Shown: positions 36,482-46,715, counted from the stretch's first letter. The stretch is DNA of 55,501 bases from Alkalibacterium sp. 20 (GCF_001885615.1 NZ_LSRN01000016.1:1-55501), one strand, 5' to 3'. The notes: a model not told the origin generated them from the letters alone. Program-made: numbers and translations.

Positions 36482-37498
36482 TTATTGATCGGTCATCAGA
36501 TGGTTCAATTCAAAGTGATTATATGCTTTCGGAGTTGCCATTCGTCCCCTTGACGTTCGTTGTAAAAATCCTTCTTGAAGTAAAAAAGGTTCAACCATGT
36601 CTTCAATTGTAGCCATTTCTTCACCAATATTAGCTGAAAGAGTGTTTAAGCCTACGGGGCCTCCGTTATAAAGTTTAATCAGTGTATTCAATAATTTCTG
36701 GTCCAATATATCTAAGCCTTCATGATCCACCCTAAGTAAATCCAGGGCTAAAGAAGCGATTGTTTCTGTCACGACCCCTTCCCCTTTGACTTCAGCATAA
36801 TCACGGACACGCTTCAATAAGCGATTAGCGATTCGGGGTGTGCCTCTTGAGCGACGCGCAATTTCAAATGCACCATGCAGATTGATCTCCGTCTTCAAGA
36901 CCTCTGCTGACCGCAATACGATATCTTTCAATTCATCTTTATTGTAATACTCCATGTGAGCAAGGATACCAAATCGATCTCTCAAAGGGGCTGACAGTGT
37001 CCCGGCTCGCGTAGTTGCTCCAATCAGCGTGAAAGGTGGCAAGGGGAAATGAACCGGATGAGCCGTTTCTCCCTGGCCAATAATAATATCTACATAGAAA
37101 TCCTCCATTGCAGAATACAACATTTCTTCTGCTATGCGAGGCATTCGATGTATCTCATCAATGAACAAAATCCCGCCTGGTTCTAGATCGTTGAGCAAGG
37201 CAACTAAGTCACCCGGTTTCTCTATGGCGGGGCCGCTTGTCGTTCTTATATCCGCGTCCATTTCATTAGAGATAACCATAGCCATAGTTGTCTTACCCAA
37301 CCCTGGAGGACCATAGAGGAGCACATGGTCTAAAGCTTCTTCTCTCAATTTAGCTGCTTGAATATAGATGGATAATTCTTTTTTTATTTTTTCCTGACCC
37401 AGATAATCTGCCAGCCGTTGAGGCCTAAGTGTTTTTTCTAATGAATGTTCGCTTTCATCTAAAATCTCTTCAGAAGTGACGTGTTGATTTTCTTCCAT
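36482..37498 (-). CDS. ruvB: Holliday junction branch migration helicase RuvB
   Basis: RuvB is the AAA+ motor that drives branch migration of Holliday junctions bound by RuvA. Walker A is [11 protein letters not shown], Walker B is [10 protein letters not shown], and the sensor region [18 protein letters not shown] and the C-terminal winged helix ([15 protein letters not shown]) are complete. At 338 aa it is of usual length with a slightly extended acidic N-terminus. It follows ruvA by 31 bp. RuvC is not expected in Firmicutes, where RecU resolves junctions. Confidence 0.97.
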   Translation of the reverse strand: MEENQHVTSEEILDESEHSLEKTLRPQRLADYLGQEKIKKELSIYIQAAKLREEALDHVLLYGPPGLGKTTMAMVISNEMDADIRTTSGPAIEKPGDLVALLNDLEPGGILFIDEIHRMPRIAEEMLYSAMEDFYVDIIIGQGETAHPVHFPLPPFTLIGATTRAGTLSAPLRDRFGILAHMEYYNKDELKDIVLRSAEVLKTEINLHGAFEIARRSRGTPRIANRLLKRVRDYAEVKGEGVVTETIASLALDLLRVDHEGLDILDQKLLNTLIKLYNGGPVGLNTLSANIGEEMATIEDMVEPFLLQEGFLQRTSRGRMATPKAYNHFELNHLMTDQ

Positions 37499-37529
37499 AT
37501 CCTTCTCCTTTTACGCTTGTGAGATGAAT

Positions 37530-38144
37530 CTACTTTGTCATTAATTTGCTGAGAGCTTCTCTTATATATGCATCAGTCGTCAGATCAGCCTGTTGATTCA
37601 TCTGTTTTTTTATTTTCTGTATGTCACGACTTGAATAGCCTAACACCAGCAAGGCTTCCATAGCTTCCTCAAACGAAGAACTTATTTTGCCGTAATGCTC
37701 AGTTTGATTAAGTGATTCTCTCCGTGCAGATTCGGTTATATCAAATTCTGACAACTTGCCTTTTAAATCTAAAACAATCTGAGCTGCTGTTTTTTTCCCA
37801 ACTCCAGGAAATTTAATCAGATAAGTTGAATTATTATCCTCGATGGCTTGCACAAAACCCTGATGGTCTTCATTTGCTAATATAGCCAGGGCCGACTTTG
37901 GACCGATCCCAGAAACATTGATCAATTTCAGAAACAAGTTCTTTTCTTGCAAGGTCACAAACCCAAAGAGATTCATGGCATCCTGTTTGACATCATGATA
38001 AATATAAATAGTGTCTTCTTTGTGTAGCTTATCAGAATAACGGAAAGGATTTCCCATAAGTATCTTATACCCAATATTATTTGCTTCCAACACAATATAA
38101 CCTGGATAGATATGTTTAATCGTTCCTTTTATGTATTCAAACAT
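37530..38144 (-). CDS. ruvA: Holliday junction-binding protein RuvA
   Basis: RuvA tetramers hold four-way junctions open and recruit RuvB. The three domains are clear. The N-terminal OB-fold covers about 1-63. The double helix-hairpin-helix has NVSGIGPKSALAIL and FPGVGKKTAAQIVLDLK. The small C-terminal RuvB-binding domain includes LLVLGYSSRDI. The product is 204 aa. It is the first gene of ruvA-ruvB-queA-tgt, with its promoter embedded in the msrB terminator. No LexA box is visible in front of it. Confidence 0.97.
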   Translation of the reverse strand: MFEYIKGTIKHIYPGYIVLEANNIGYKILMGNPFRYSDKLHKEDTIYIYHDVKQDAMNLFGFVTLQEKNLFLKLINVSGIGPKSALAILANEDHQGFVQAIEDNNSTYLIKFPGVGKKTAAQIVLDLKGKLSEFDITESARRESLNQTEHYGKISSSFEEAMEALLVLGYSSRDIQKIKKQMNQQADLTTDAYIREALSKLMTK

Positions 38145-38180
38145 TTATTTCCCTCATTCCACTTGTAATCAATCTACAAT

Positions 38181-38209
38181 ATTATAACATAAAAACACCT
38201 GTTCATTAA
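38181..38209 (-). promoter_or_regulatory. Promoter of ruvA-ruvB-queA-tgt inside the msrB terminator
   Basis: The minus strand reads TTAATG (38209-38204), a 17-base spacer and TGT-TATAAT (38186-38181), a perfect -10 with extension. The -35 lies in the loop/arm of the msrB terminator hairpin. Confidence 0.75.
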
Positions 38210-38233
38210 ATATCCCTCTGAACAGATGTTTTA
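38190..38233 (-). terminator. Terminator of msrB
   Basis: AAAACATCTGTTCA and TGAACAGGTGTTTTT pair with one mismatch around a 13-base loop, 20 bp after the msrB stop on the minus strand. Confidence 0.85.
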
Positions 38234-38252
38234 CTTTTTCTATTGTAGCTGC

Positions 38253-38693
38253 TTATTCAAATTCCGCTAAATATTCCTCATAACCTTTTTCTTTTAATTG
38301 TGATTTTGGAATAAATTTTAGAGCTGCAGAATTGATGCAGTAACGTAATCCGCCTTTATCTTCAGGACCATCTGTAAAAACATGACCCAAATGGGAGTCC
38401 GCTTCTTTACTTCTGACTTCCGTTCTGTGCATTCCGAATTTAGAGTCTGTTTTTTCTTTGATTGTTTGTTTTGTTATCGGTTTAGTAAATGATGGCCAGC
38501 CACATCCCGCATCATATTTATCTTTTGAAGAAAAAAGCGGCTCACCACTCACAACGTCAACGAAAATACCTTCTTCGAAGAAACTGTCATACTCGCCAGT
38601 CCCCGGACGTTCAGTTGCATTCTTCTGAGTCACTTTATATTGTATAGGTGTGAGTTCTTTCTTTAATTTTTCTTTATCTTTATATTCTGACAT
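38253..38693 (-). CDS. msrB: Peptide methionine-(R)-S-oxide reductase MsrB
   Basis: MsrB repairs methionine-R-sulfoxide in proteins with a catalytic cysteine and thioredoxin recycling. Motifs are GCGWPSF (resolving region), GHVFTDGP and RYCINSAAL, with the nucleophilic cysteine near residue 119. The zinc-binding CxxC pairs of some MsrB proteins are absent. At 146 aa it is the stand-alone form; no MsrA is fused or adjacent. GGAG lies seven bases before the start. It is monocistronic with a terminator. Confidence 0.96.
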   Translation of the reverse strand: MSEYKDKEKLKKELTPIQYKVTQKNATERPGTGEYDSFFEEGIFVDVVSGEPLFSSKDKYDAGCGWPSFTKPITKQTIKEKTDSKFGMHRTEVRSKEADSHLGHVFTDGPEDKGGLRYCINSAALKFIPKSQLKEKGYEEYLAEFE

Positions 38694-38928
38694 AATAGGT
38701 CTCCTTTTTTATCGAATAGATTAGCTAATGTATCTTTGGCTTTATCCACCGTAGTGTTCTGAACAGTAGATTCACTTAAATTATTTGAAGAATTTCTTTT
38801 AGCAACCTTACTTGATGCATGCGGCGCCAGCATAGACAAGACTGATTTGATTTGTCCGTTCTTATTGCTTCAGACTCTAAATTGTTTTGATTCCCTAATT
38901 GATTCATGATTGTTATAACAATACCCAT
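38694..38928 (-). pseudogene. Possible frameshifted small ORF upstream of msrB
   Basis: An ATG at 38928 with GAGGG eight bases upstream opens MGIVITIMNQLGNQNNLES, which looks coding, but the frame then turns into improbable residues and stops at 38776. From 38869 another frame (just after a TGA at 38872-38870) reads KNGQIKSVLSMLAPHAS and later [16 protein letters not shown] up to msrB. Together this resembles a small helical DUF937-like protein broken by a frameshift. Family assignment is a guess. The rest of the gap between msrB and mutL (38929-39055) shows no gene. Confidence 0.3.
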
Positions 38929-39055
38929 CAGCCCTTCCCTCTTTCCTGTATGTTGCGAAAAGTATCCCTCCATTTTATTGTAAGGGAATATTCTTTTGAA
39001 TAGCAATTATTATCGCTTATAATGACACTTTCTGTTAAGAAAAAAAACTCTGAAA

Positions 39056-40963
39056 TCAATGAGAATCTTGTATCCGCTTGAACATCTTTTCCATGTCATT
39101 GGTAGTGAAATTAACCATCACGGGTCTTCCGTGAGGACAATTATAAGGATTCTTTGTCACTCTTAATTGCCTTAACAGCTCTCTTGCTTCATCGTTTGAT
39201 AAGTGATGATTCGCTTTTATCGATCGTTTACAACTCATCATTATGGCTGTCGCCTCCCGAAATTTATTTACGGAGAGTGAGGCTTTCTCTAAAAAGAAGT
39301 CGATCATTTCTTTTATTGTATCTTCTTCTTGTCCGGGCAGCATCCAAGTAGGGTGTTGTCTCACGATAAAGCTATTTTGGCCAAACTCTTCTAGGAAAAC
39401 TGAAGCTTCTGCTAACTTCTCTTTATTATCCTTGATGACAAGTGCTTCATTAGAAGGGTATTCAACGACGATAGGAATAAGCAGCTCTTGCAACTCTGTT
39501 CCGTTTTGATCGATATTCTCTCTGTAGTACTCATACTTGATGCGTTCCTGGGCAGCATGCTGATCAATAACATACAGTCCTTCTTCGTTTTGAGCGAACA
39601 AATAAGTGCCATGCATTTGTCCGATGTATTCTAATTCAGGAAATTGCTTTGTCTGTTCTACTGTATTACTGATTTTTTCAACTGTTTTCAGAATGGGTTC
39701 CTCGTGAATCATGGCATTTTGTTCTGAAGTGACTCGGTTTCTCTCTTCTATAGAGCTAGCTGCTTCTGTGTGATGAGTTGATGTTGTATCTTCATAGATA
39801 TAAGCATTGCTCTCCTTGGCTTTGTCCCACTCACCTAGAGGAGCTCTTGAAGCTGACCGCTGATTATCTTCTTTCGGGCTGCCGTCAAAAGTTAAACGTG
39901 TCTGTTCGTCTTTCGGATGCCTTATAGAGCCATTATTTTTCTTGTTTAAATTATCTAACGCACTTGGAATCCTCACTTCTCGATTCATCCTGTTGTTAAT
40001 TGCAGAACCAATGAGTTGACCTAATTCTTTCTCATTGCTTATCCGTATTTGCTGCTTCGTTGGATGCACATTGACATCTAAAAGTAACGGATCGATTTTT
40101 ATATTAATGACGGCTATAGGATACCTGCCGATCATGATTTTCGACCCGAATCCGTCTGTGATTGCTTTATTCAAAGCGTAATTTTTAATATATCTGCCAT
40201 TAATAATTACCGTAAGGTATTTATTATTAGCACGGGTAACTTCAGGTAAAGAAACATAACCCGATACGTCAAAGTCAAAAGAAGTCTCTTTGATCTCACA
40301 CATTTTTTTTGCAATACTGACACCATAGACACCAGCTATTGCTTGTTTTTGATCACTATTACCTGCTGTCTTTATCATAGTGTTCCCCTCGGAAACAAGT
40401 TTAAATGAGATTTCAGGATGAGCTAAAGCCAGCCGGTTGACTGTGTCATTAATGTGCGCCAATTCTGTCTGCAGTGTTTTTATATATTTCAGTCGAGCAG
40501 GTGTATTATAAAACAATTCCTCAACCTTTATATTGACTCCTTTTCTTGAAGAAGCTGCACGTTGTTCCATGATTTTCCCGCCATGCAATTCGATGTGCAC
40601 ACCCGGTTGTCCGGCTTCAGCCGTTTCTAAAGTGATTTTTGATACAGAGGCTATACTCGGCAACGCTTCTCCTCTAAAGCCTAACGTTCGAATCCTGAAC
40701 AGGTCTTCGTCTGCAATCAGTTTTGATGTCGCATGTCTTTCAAATGCCGAAGGCACTTCAGCTCCAGCTATACCTTCACCGTCATCAATGACCTGAATAC
40801 TCTTGATCCCTGCTTCTTCTACAAAGACTTCAATACGCGTGCTGTTGGCATCGATAGCATTCTCAAGCAGTTCCTTGACCACGGATGCCGGGCGTTCAAT
40901 GACTTCCCCGGCTGCTATTTGATTAGCTAACATCGTAGACATAATTTGGATTTTAGTTGTCAT
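39056..40963 (-). CDS. mutL: DNA mismatch repair protein MutL
   Basis: MutL links mismatch recognition by MutS to strand incision. It is a GHKL ATPase with ENAIDA, DDGEGI and TLGFRGEALPSI in the N-terminal 335 residues, a variable linker and a C-terminal dimerisation/endonuclease domain. The endonuclease motif is present: DQHAAQERIKYE at about 474, with ACKRS-like MSCKRSIKA and CPHGRP, the zinc-site segments. It should therefore nick DNA, as expected in bacteria without MutH. The length is 635 aa. It is co-transcribed with mutS, 16 bp apart. Confidence 0.97.
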   Translation of the reverse strand: MTTKIQIMSTMLANQIAAGEVIERPASVVKELLENAIDANSTRIEVFVEEAGIKSIQVIDDGEGIAGAEVPSAFERHATSKLIADEDLFRIRTLGFRGEALPSIASVSKITLETAEAGQPGVHIELHGGKIMEQRAASSRKGVNIKVEELFYNTPARLKYIKTLQTELAHINDTVNRLALAHPEISFKLVSEGNTMIKTAGNSDQKQAIAGVYGVSIAKKMCEIKETSFDFDVSGYVSLPEVTRANNKYLTVIINGRYIKNYALNKAITDGFGSKIMIGRYPIAVINIKIDPLLLDVNVHPTKQQIRISNEKELGQLIGSAINNRMNREVRIPSALDNLNKKNNGSIRHPKDEQTRLTFDGSPKEDNQRSASRAPLGEWDKAKESNAYIYEDTTSTHHTEAASSIEERNRVTSEQNAMIHEEPILKTVEKISNTVEQTKQFPELEYIGQMHGTYLFAQNEEGLYVIDQHAAQERIKYEYYRENIDQNGTELQELLIPIVVEYPSNEALVIKDNKEKLAEASVFLEEFGQNSFIVRQHPTWMLPGQEEDTIKEMIDFFLEKASLSVNKFREATAIMMSCKRSIKANHHLSNDEARELLRQLRVTKNPYNCPHGRPVMVNFTTNDMEKMFKRIQDSH

Positions 40964-40979
40964 TTAACTTTTCCAACTT

Positions 40980-43577
40980 TCATTCTCGGGTCTTTAATTT
41001 CTGTTGCAACTGGCTCAAAACGTGTAAAGCATCCAGTGGTGTAGTTGCTAACACATTCATTTTCGCCAGTTCTTCGATCACGGCTTTTTCATTCTTATCC
41101 AAAGATTCGAACAAGTTCATTTGTTCCTGCGATTGAGTTTCAGTTAAATCATTGTCATCCTTCTTTTCAAAAAGATGTTCTTCTTTCTTCTCTAATTCCT
41201 TTAAGATACTTTCTGCTCTTTTTAACAACGGATGAGGTAAACCCGCTAATTTAGCAACTTGGACACCGTAACTTTTATCTGCAGCTCCAGGTAACATTTG
41301 ATGCAGAAAGACCAGGTCACCATCTTCTTCCACTGCCCCTACATGGACATTTCTCAGCTTGGGTAACCGCTCATCCAGTACTGTCAGCTCATGGTAATGG
41401 GTAGAAAACAAGGTCTTAGCTTTGATTTGATCATGGACATATTCAATAATTGCTTCAGCTAGAGCCATCCCGTCGTATGTGGCCGTGCCTCGTCCAATCT
41501 CATCGAACAACAGTAGACTTTTTGGTGTCGCATTTTCCAACGCCTGATTTGTCTCTGTCATCTCGACCATAAAGGTACTTTGGCCGCCTATCAAGTCATC
41601 CATGGCACCGATTCGAGTGTATAAACGATCGAATAGTGGTAAGTTTGCTTCTTCAGCCGGAACGAAACAGCCCATCTGAGCCATGATAATAATAAGAGCA
41701 AGTTGACGCATGTAGGTACTTTTACCAGACATATTTGGTCCTGTGATCAAAAGGACGGACGTTTCATCAACGAGTTTCACATCATTAGGCACATAGGCTT
41801 GTTCTCCCATGACTTTCTCGACTACAGGATGTCTGCCCTTAATGATCGACACATCTTGGCTATCCATTCTAAATGACGGTCTCACGTAGTTGTACTCTTC
41901 ACTCACCGTAGCAAAACTTTGAAGCACATCAATTGTCGCGATCACTTTAGCTAACCTCTGCAATCGTTCGATCTCTTCTTTCACTTGATTTCTGACATCT
42001 ACGAATAATTCGTATTCCAAGTTCTTTGATTTTTCTTCAGCTTCCAATATCAGCGATTCTTTTTCTTTCAATTCCGGTGTACTATATCGTTCGGCATTCG
42101 AGAGCGTTTGTTTTCTCTCATAACGACCTTCTTCCAACTTGGCTACATTGGCTTTTGATATTTCAATATAATAACCAAAAACTTTATTAAATCCTATCTT
42201 AAGGTTTTTGATACCGGTAGCGGCTCTCTCTTTTTGTTCAAGTTCAGCCATCCACTTTTTACCATGTGTCATGGCTTCTTTGTACTTATCCAATTGAGGA
42301 TGATAGCCTGTTTTTATGATTTCTCCCTCGGTAGTAGACAGCGGAGGTTCCTCAACAATCGAGCGCTCAATTAATTCTTTCACATCATCGATCGGATCCA
42401 GTTGCGTTAAGTATTTAGTCCAATGATTTTCATCATTAAGCATTTCAATGATGGCTTTTATATAAGGAATCTGTTCGAGCGAATGTTTAAGCTGCACAAG
42501 GTCGCGGGCATTGACCGTTCCAAAGGCTGTACGTCCCGCCAACCGTTCCAAGTCGTAAACTTTATCCAGAAGGTCTTTCAAATCATTTCTTTCGAAAAAA
42601 TGGTTTAGTAAGCTTTCAACATAATTCATTCTCTCTTCAATCTTAGATTTTTGAATAAGCGGTTTATCCAGCCAGGATTTTAACATCCGTCCACCCATAG
42701 ACGTTTTAGTTTCATCCAACAACCATAATAAAGTGCCTCTTTTAGTCCCATCCCTTAAGGAAGCAGATAATTCGAGATTTCTTCTCGCTTCTTGTCCAAA
42801 AATAAGAAACTGATTTGTTTCATATTCTTCAATTTCTTGAAGATGATCTAATCTTCTCATTTGTGTGTCTGACAGATAAGAGAGTAATAAATCGATCACT
42901 CTCTTCAACCGAGACTCGTCAAATTTTTCAGTGAGATGTTTAAGAGCATGTGTTGGCACTTCACTAGAAGCATGAGAGACAGACATATTCCATTTATTTT
43001 TAAATAATTCTTGTAATTCCAAGAATTCTCCCGGTTCAAAGATAGCTTCTTTGCAGTTAAGAGAAGTCAGCTCACTTATGGCCTCATTTGAATCTTCAAC
43101 ACTGGTGACTTTCATTTCTCCTGTTGTTAAATCAGCAAGCGCTATACCAATCAGTTGATCTAATTGCATAATTGCTGCAATGTAGTTATTCTCTTTGGCA
43201 TCAACCGTTTTTGATTGCATGACGGTTCCAGGAGTGATGACTTGCACCACTTCTCTCTTGACCATTCCCTTACTTTCCTTGGGATCTTCGACTTGTTCAC
43301 AAATGGCTACTTTATGACCCATCTCAATCAGAGAGTCAATATACCCTTTTGCAGCATGATGTGGTACACCACACATCGGTATCCGTTCATCTGCATTTTT
43401 ATTTCTACTCGTTAAGGTAAGTTCTAATAATCGAGATACTTCTACCGCATCTTCAAAGAACAGTTCATAAAAATCGCCCAATCGATAAAATAAATAAGCA
43501 TACGGGTATTTCTTTTTGATTTCTAAATACTGTTGCATCATAGGTGTCTGTTTTGTTTTTTGAGGCACTTCTATCAC
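40980..43577 (-). CDS. mutS: DNA mismatch repair protein MutS
   Basis: MutS recognises mispairs and small loops as a sliding clamp. The N-terminal mismatch-binding domain contains the Phe-x-Glu wedge in RLGDFYELFF (near residue 39). The connector, lever and clamp follow, then the ABC-type ATPase with Walker A ITGPNMSGKSTYMRQ and Walker B LLLFDEIGRGT. The C-terminal HTH ends in a tail suitable for beta-clamp binding. At 865 aa it is full length. The order ymdB-mutS-mutL with 16-21 bp gaps indicates an operon. Confidence 0.98.
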   Translation of the reverse strand: MIEVPQKTKQTPMMQQYLEIKKKYPYAYLFYRLGDFYELFFEDAVEVSRLLELTLTSRNKNADERIPMCGVPHHAAKGYIDSLIEMGHKVAICEQVEDPKESKGMVKREVVQVITPGTVMQSKTVDAKENNYIAAIMQLDQLIGIALADLTTGEMKVTSVEDSNEAISELTSLNCKEAIFEPGEFLELQELFKNKWNMSVSHASSEVPTHALKHLTEKFDESRLKRVIDLLLSYLSDTQMRRLDHLQEIEEYETNQFLIFGQEARRNLELSASLRDGTKRGTLLWLLDETKTSMGGRMLKSWLDKPLIQKSKIEERMNYVESLLNHFFERNDLKDLLDKVYDLERLAGRTAFGTVNARDLVQLKHSLEQIPYIKAIIEMLNDENHWTKYLTQLDPIDDVKELIERSIVEEPPLSTTEGEIIKTGYHPQLDKYKEAMTHGKKWMAELEQKERAATGIKNLKIGFNKVFGYYIEISKANVAKLEEGRYERKQTLSNAERYSTPELKEKESLILEAEEKSKNLEYELFVDVRNQVKEEIERLQRLAKVIATIDVLQSFATVSEEYNYVRPSFRMDSQDVSIIKGRHPVVEKVMGEQAYVPNDVKLVDETSVLLITGPNMSGKSTYMRQLALIIIMAQMGCFVPAEEANLPLFDRLYTRIGAMDDLIGGQSTFMVEMTETNQALENATPKSLLLFDEIGRGTATYDGMALAEAIIEYVHDQIKAKTLFSTHYHELTVLDERLPKLRNVHVGAVEEDGDLVFLHQMLPGAADKSYGVQVAKLAGLPHPLLKRAESILKELEKKEEHLFEKKDDNDLTETQSQEQMNLFESLDKNEKAVIEELAKMNVLATTPLDALHVLSQLQQKLKTRE

Positions 43578-43598
43578 TCTTTCATTGATTTCATAATT

Positions 43599-44405
43599 TT
43601 ATAATTCGAATAATGACATGTCATCATCTATACGTATGGCTTCTATTTTTTTAGCTTTGCCGGTACGGTCATCTATTTCAATATAACATCCATTTAACTT
43701 ACTTCTGCCTTTTTCTGGAACTTCAAATCTCTGCGGCATTTGGGTTGTGAACTTAGATAGTATCGGTTCTTTTTTCATTCCCAAAATCCCGTCGTAAAAG
43801 CCAGTCATTCCGACATCGGTCTGATAAGCTGTTCCACTTGGTAGTATGCGTGCATCATTCGTTTGGACATGTGTGTGCGTTCCTACAACCGCAGACACTT
43901 TGCCGTCCATAAACCAACCCATAGCTTCTTTCTCACTCGTTGCTTCTGCATGGAAATCAATAAGGATGTGATCCGTCCGCTTTGCAGCTTCTCTTACAAG
44001 GCTTTCACCGACCCGGAATGGATCTTCATAGTCTCCCATAAATGCACGCCCATGTAGATTTATAACTGCAAGTTCTAACTGGTTGATTTTAATATAGGCG
44101 ATTCCTTTACCCGGTACATCAGCTGCATCAGGATAATTTGCTGGTCTTATTAACTTTTTAGCATCGTCAATAAATTCAAATATTTCTCTTTTATCCCAAG
44201 TGTGATTGCCCATGGTGATTAAATCTACACCAGACTGTAAAATCTCTTTATATATTTTCTCTGTGATACCTCGGCCATCTGCCGCATTTTCTCCGTTTGC
44301 AATTGTTGCCTGTGGTTTATATTTATCTTTTAATTTAGGGAGCCATTCACTCAACTTTTCTCTCCCTAAGGGACCCACGATATCCCCAATAAATAGCAGT
44401 TTCAT
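43599..44405 (-). CDS. ymdB: YmdB metallophosphodiesterase
   Basis: YmdB is a calcineurin-like phosphodiesterase active on 2',3'-cyclic nucleotides, with effects on biofilm and motility in Bacillus. The metal-binding residues are in FIGDIVG, ANGENAADGRG, MGNHTWDK, DFHAEATSEK and VVGTHTHVQT, all intact. The 268-aa length is normal. It usually follows rny; here a terminator and about 460 bp of non-coding DNA separate the two, and ymdB leads mutS-mutL instead. Confidence 0.95.
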   Translation of the reverse strand: MKLLFIGDIVGPLGREKLSEWLPKLKDKYKPQATIANGENAADGRGITEKIYKEILQSGVDLITMGNHTWDKREIFEFIDDAKKLIRPANYPDAADVPGKGIAYIKINQLELAVINLHGRAFMGDYEDPFRVGESLVREAAKRTDHILIDFHAEATSEKEAMGWFMDGKVSAVVGTHTHVQTNDARILPSGTAYQTDVGMTGFYDGILGMKKEPILSKFTTQMPQRFEVPEKGRSKLNGCYIEIDDRTGKAKKIEAIRIDDDMSLFEL

Positions 44406-44869
44406 CTTTATTCCTCATTTCTAATCTCTTGATTCATTTTAACAGTTTTAAGGTACTAAAATCAAAACAGTCTGAACATTCAATAGATCTAATTCACAGC
44501 TTTTACTAACTTATTTGTTAATCAATTAGATCAATCTTAGCTTATTTTTTTTTTGTACAAGTACACATAGTTAATCATGAATTTAACAGCACTATGACAA
44601 ACTTAATTTCTTTCTGCTCTTATATTTATCATTTTATTCGCTAAACGGTGGAATCACGAAAGAATGTTTCCATGATTTTCAAGAACTTATCCATCAATTT
44701 AAACCAAAATCATTTTATGCTTACAGCATTAATATCTCGAACTAAGTACGGATAAGCTATATTCTGATCCTTTTTGTTTATTTCACCATTTATCAATATA
44801 AAAATTAACTGTCACTATCTTTCTAAGTATCTTTAAGCCAGCATCTATTTGAATAAAAACAGCTGAAAA
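44406..44869. other. Gene-free AT-rich stretch between rny and ymdB
   Basis: About 460 bases without a convincing gene on either strand. A possible promoter for ymdB lies at 44436-44465. Short open stretches (about 50 codons on the plus strand around 44590-44745) have no start codon or ribosome site and no recognisable motif. No tRNA-like or strongly structured element was seen. Confidence 0.6.
44436..44465 (-). promoter_or_regulatory. Candidate promoter of ymdB-mutS-mutL
   Basis: The minus strand reads TTGATT (44465-44460), an 18-base spacer and TAAAAT (44441-44436), about 30 nt before the ymdB ATG. Confidence 0.5.
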
Positions 44870-44907
44870 AAAACCAGCCAAGAAGAAAATCTTCATTGAC
44901 TGGTTTT
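44870..44907 (-). terminator. Terminator of rny
   Basis: AAAACCAGTCAA and its near complement enclose GAAGA/TCTTC arms, with a run of eight U on the minus strand. It starts 12 bp after the rny stop. Confidence 0.92.
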
Positions 44908-44918
44908 ATATTTAACTT

Positions 44919-46478
44919 TTACTTAGCATATTCAATTGCTCTAGTTTCGCGTATCACCGTTACTTTAATATGTCCAGGATAGTCCATATCATCTTCGATT
45001 TGTTTACGTACATCTCTCGCTAACTTGGATGCCATACTGTCATCCAATTCATCTGGTTTAACTATAATACGTATCTCTCGACCAGCTTGAATCGCATAAC
45101 TTTCTTTGACACCTTTAAAGCTATTAGAGATTCTCTCTAGATTACCAAGTCTTTGCAAATAATTCTCTAAGGATTCACTTCTTGCTCCTGGTCTTGCAGA
45201 CGAAATAGAATCTGCCGATTCGACTAGGACAGCAATGACTGAAGTTGGATCAACATCACCATGATGGGATGCGATCGCATTAACAACAGTTTCATTTTCC
45301 TGATACTTCATAGCTAATTGAGCTCCAATTTCAACATGCGAACCTTCAACTTCACTGTCTAAAGCTTTCCCTATATCATGAAGTAATCCGGCACGTTTTG
45401 CTAGTTGAATATCTTCACCTAGCTCTGCAGCCATTACACCAGCAAGTTTTGCGACCTCGATTGAATGATTCAATACATTCTGACCATAACTTGTTCTAAA
45501 GTGCAAACGTCCGACAACTTTCATTAAATCAGGATGGATGGAGTGAATACCAAGTTCAAACATGGCTTCTTCACCAATTTCTCTGATTCGTTCGTCCATT
45601 TCTTTACGTGATTTTTCTACAGCCTCTTCAATTCTACCTGGATGAATGCGTCCATCAGAAATCAGTTTTTCTAAAGCCATTTTAGCCGTTTCTCTTCTAA
45701 TTGGATCATATCCACTTAGTATGACAGCTTCAGGTGTGTCATCGATAATCAAGTCCATACCCGTTAGACTTTCAAGTGTTCTGATATTACGTCCTTCACG
45801 ACCGATAATACGGCCTTTCATGTCATCGTTCGGTAAATTGATTACACTAACAGTTGACTCTGTAACTTGGTCAGCAGCACAGCGTTGAATCGCTTGAGTG
45901 ACAATGTTTTTCGCTTTTTTATCAGCATCCATTTTTGCCTGATCCTCAAAACGTTTTACCATGATGGCCATTTCACGAGTTAACTCTTGTTCGGTCTGTT
46001 TGAGCACGACAGATTTTGCCTCTTCTTCTGATAAACCTGCAATAGTTAGAAGTTTTTCGTTTTGTTCTTCTAATGAATCTTTTGCAGCTTGCTCCAGCTC
46101 TTCCACTTTTTTCTGACGAGCAGACAATTTATCATCTCTGCTTTGCAATGAACTTTCTCTTTTATCTATAGTAGTCTCTTTACGCTCTAAGTTATCTTCT
46201 CTTTGCGCAATTCTATTTTCTTGTCGAGACACTTCAGATCGACGTTCTTTTAGCTCCCACTCTGCTTCTGTTCGAAAAGAATGGATTTCTTCCTTTGCCT
46301 CCAGCAACGCTTCTTTTTTCAAAGTTTCAGCTTCTTTGTTTGCGTCTTCAATAATGTCTTCAGCTGTTTGTTTAGAATTAGCTAATCTTTTTTCAAAACT
46401 TTGTTTCGTAATATAAGATCCTGAGACTAAACCAATGATTAAAGCAACGATAGCGAAGGCTATTGAAAGTATGTCCAT
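44919..46478 (-). CDS. rny: Ribonuclease Y
   Basis: RNase Y is the membrane-anchored endoribonuclease that initiates mRNA decay in Firmicutes and processes riboswitch-controlled transcripts. The N-terminal TM helix (about 4-24, [15 protein letters not shown]) is followed by a long charged coiled coil (about 30-200). The KH domain has [15 protein letters not shown], and the HD domain has the [10 protein letters not shown] motif and [10 protein letters not shown]. The length is 519 aa. It has a strong promoter and its own terminator, so it is a single-gene unit between recA and ymdB. The three riboswitch-type leaders in this window are plausible substrates (inference). Confidence 0.97.
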   Translation of the reverse strand: MDILSIAFAIVALIIGLVSGSYITKQSFEKRLANSKQTAEDIIEDANKEAETLKKEALLEAKEEIHSFRTEAEWELKERRSEVSRQENRIAQREDNLERKETTIDKRESSLQSRDDKLSARQKKVEELEQAAKDSLEEQNEKLLTIAGLSEEEAKSVVLKQTEQELTREMAIMVKRFEDQAKMDADKKAKNIVTQAIQRCAADQVTESTVSVINLPNDDMKGRIIGREGRNIRTLESLTGMDLIIDDTPEAVILSGYDPIRRETAKMALEKLISDGRIHPGRIEEAVEKSRKEMDERIREIGEEAMFELGIHSIHPDLMKVVGRLHFRTSYGQNVLNHSIEVAKLAGVMAAELGEDIQLAKRAGLLHDIGKALDSEVEGSHVEIGAQLAMKYQENETVVNAIASHHGDVDPTSVIAVLVESADSISSARPGARSESLENYLQRLGNLERISNSFKGVKESYAIQAGREIRIIVKPDELDDSMASKLARDVRKQIEDDMDYPGHIKVTVIRETRAIEYAK

Positions 46479-46614
46479 CTAATCACCTCCGTATCATTAT
46501 TTAGTTTTTCATGCAATAAAAAATAATCAGATATTTCATTAATTGATAATATCGTATTTTAGTTATAGTACACGATGATGTTTACTTTATAAATTAAAGA
46601 AACATACTACACTA

Positions 46615-46643
46615 ATTTTATAGTTCTTTGTATCTTCTGTCAA
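46615..46643 (-). promoter_or_regulatory. Promoter of rny
   Basis: The minus strand has a perfect TTGACA (46643-46638), a 17-base spacer and TAAAAT (46620-46615), leaving a 5' UTR of about 130 nt. The rest of the 46479-46715 gap shows nothing else. Confidence 0.85.
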
Positions 46644-46715
46644 CATTGTTTTTATTTGAGTCTATTTATATATATATTATCAATTATAACCCATTTAATT
46701 TTTTTATAAAAAAAA

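Noticed and set aside
38776-39006. 76-codon ORF as a real protein starting at 39006
   Set aside because: The upstream part has no ribosome site and unlikely composition; only the segment from 38928 has a ribosome site, and it breaks into another frame, so it is treated as a possible pseudogene.
44590-44745. Open stretch of about 50 codons on the plus strand, possibly a transposase remnant
   Set aside because: No start codon or ribosome site, no recognisable transposase motif, no terminal inverted repeats; consistent with chance in AT-rich DNA.
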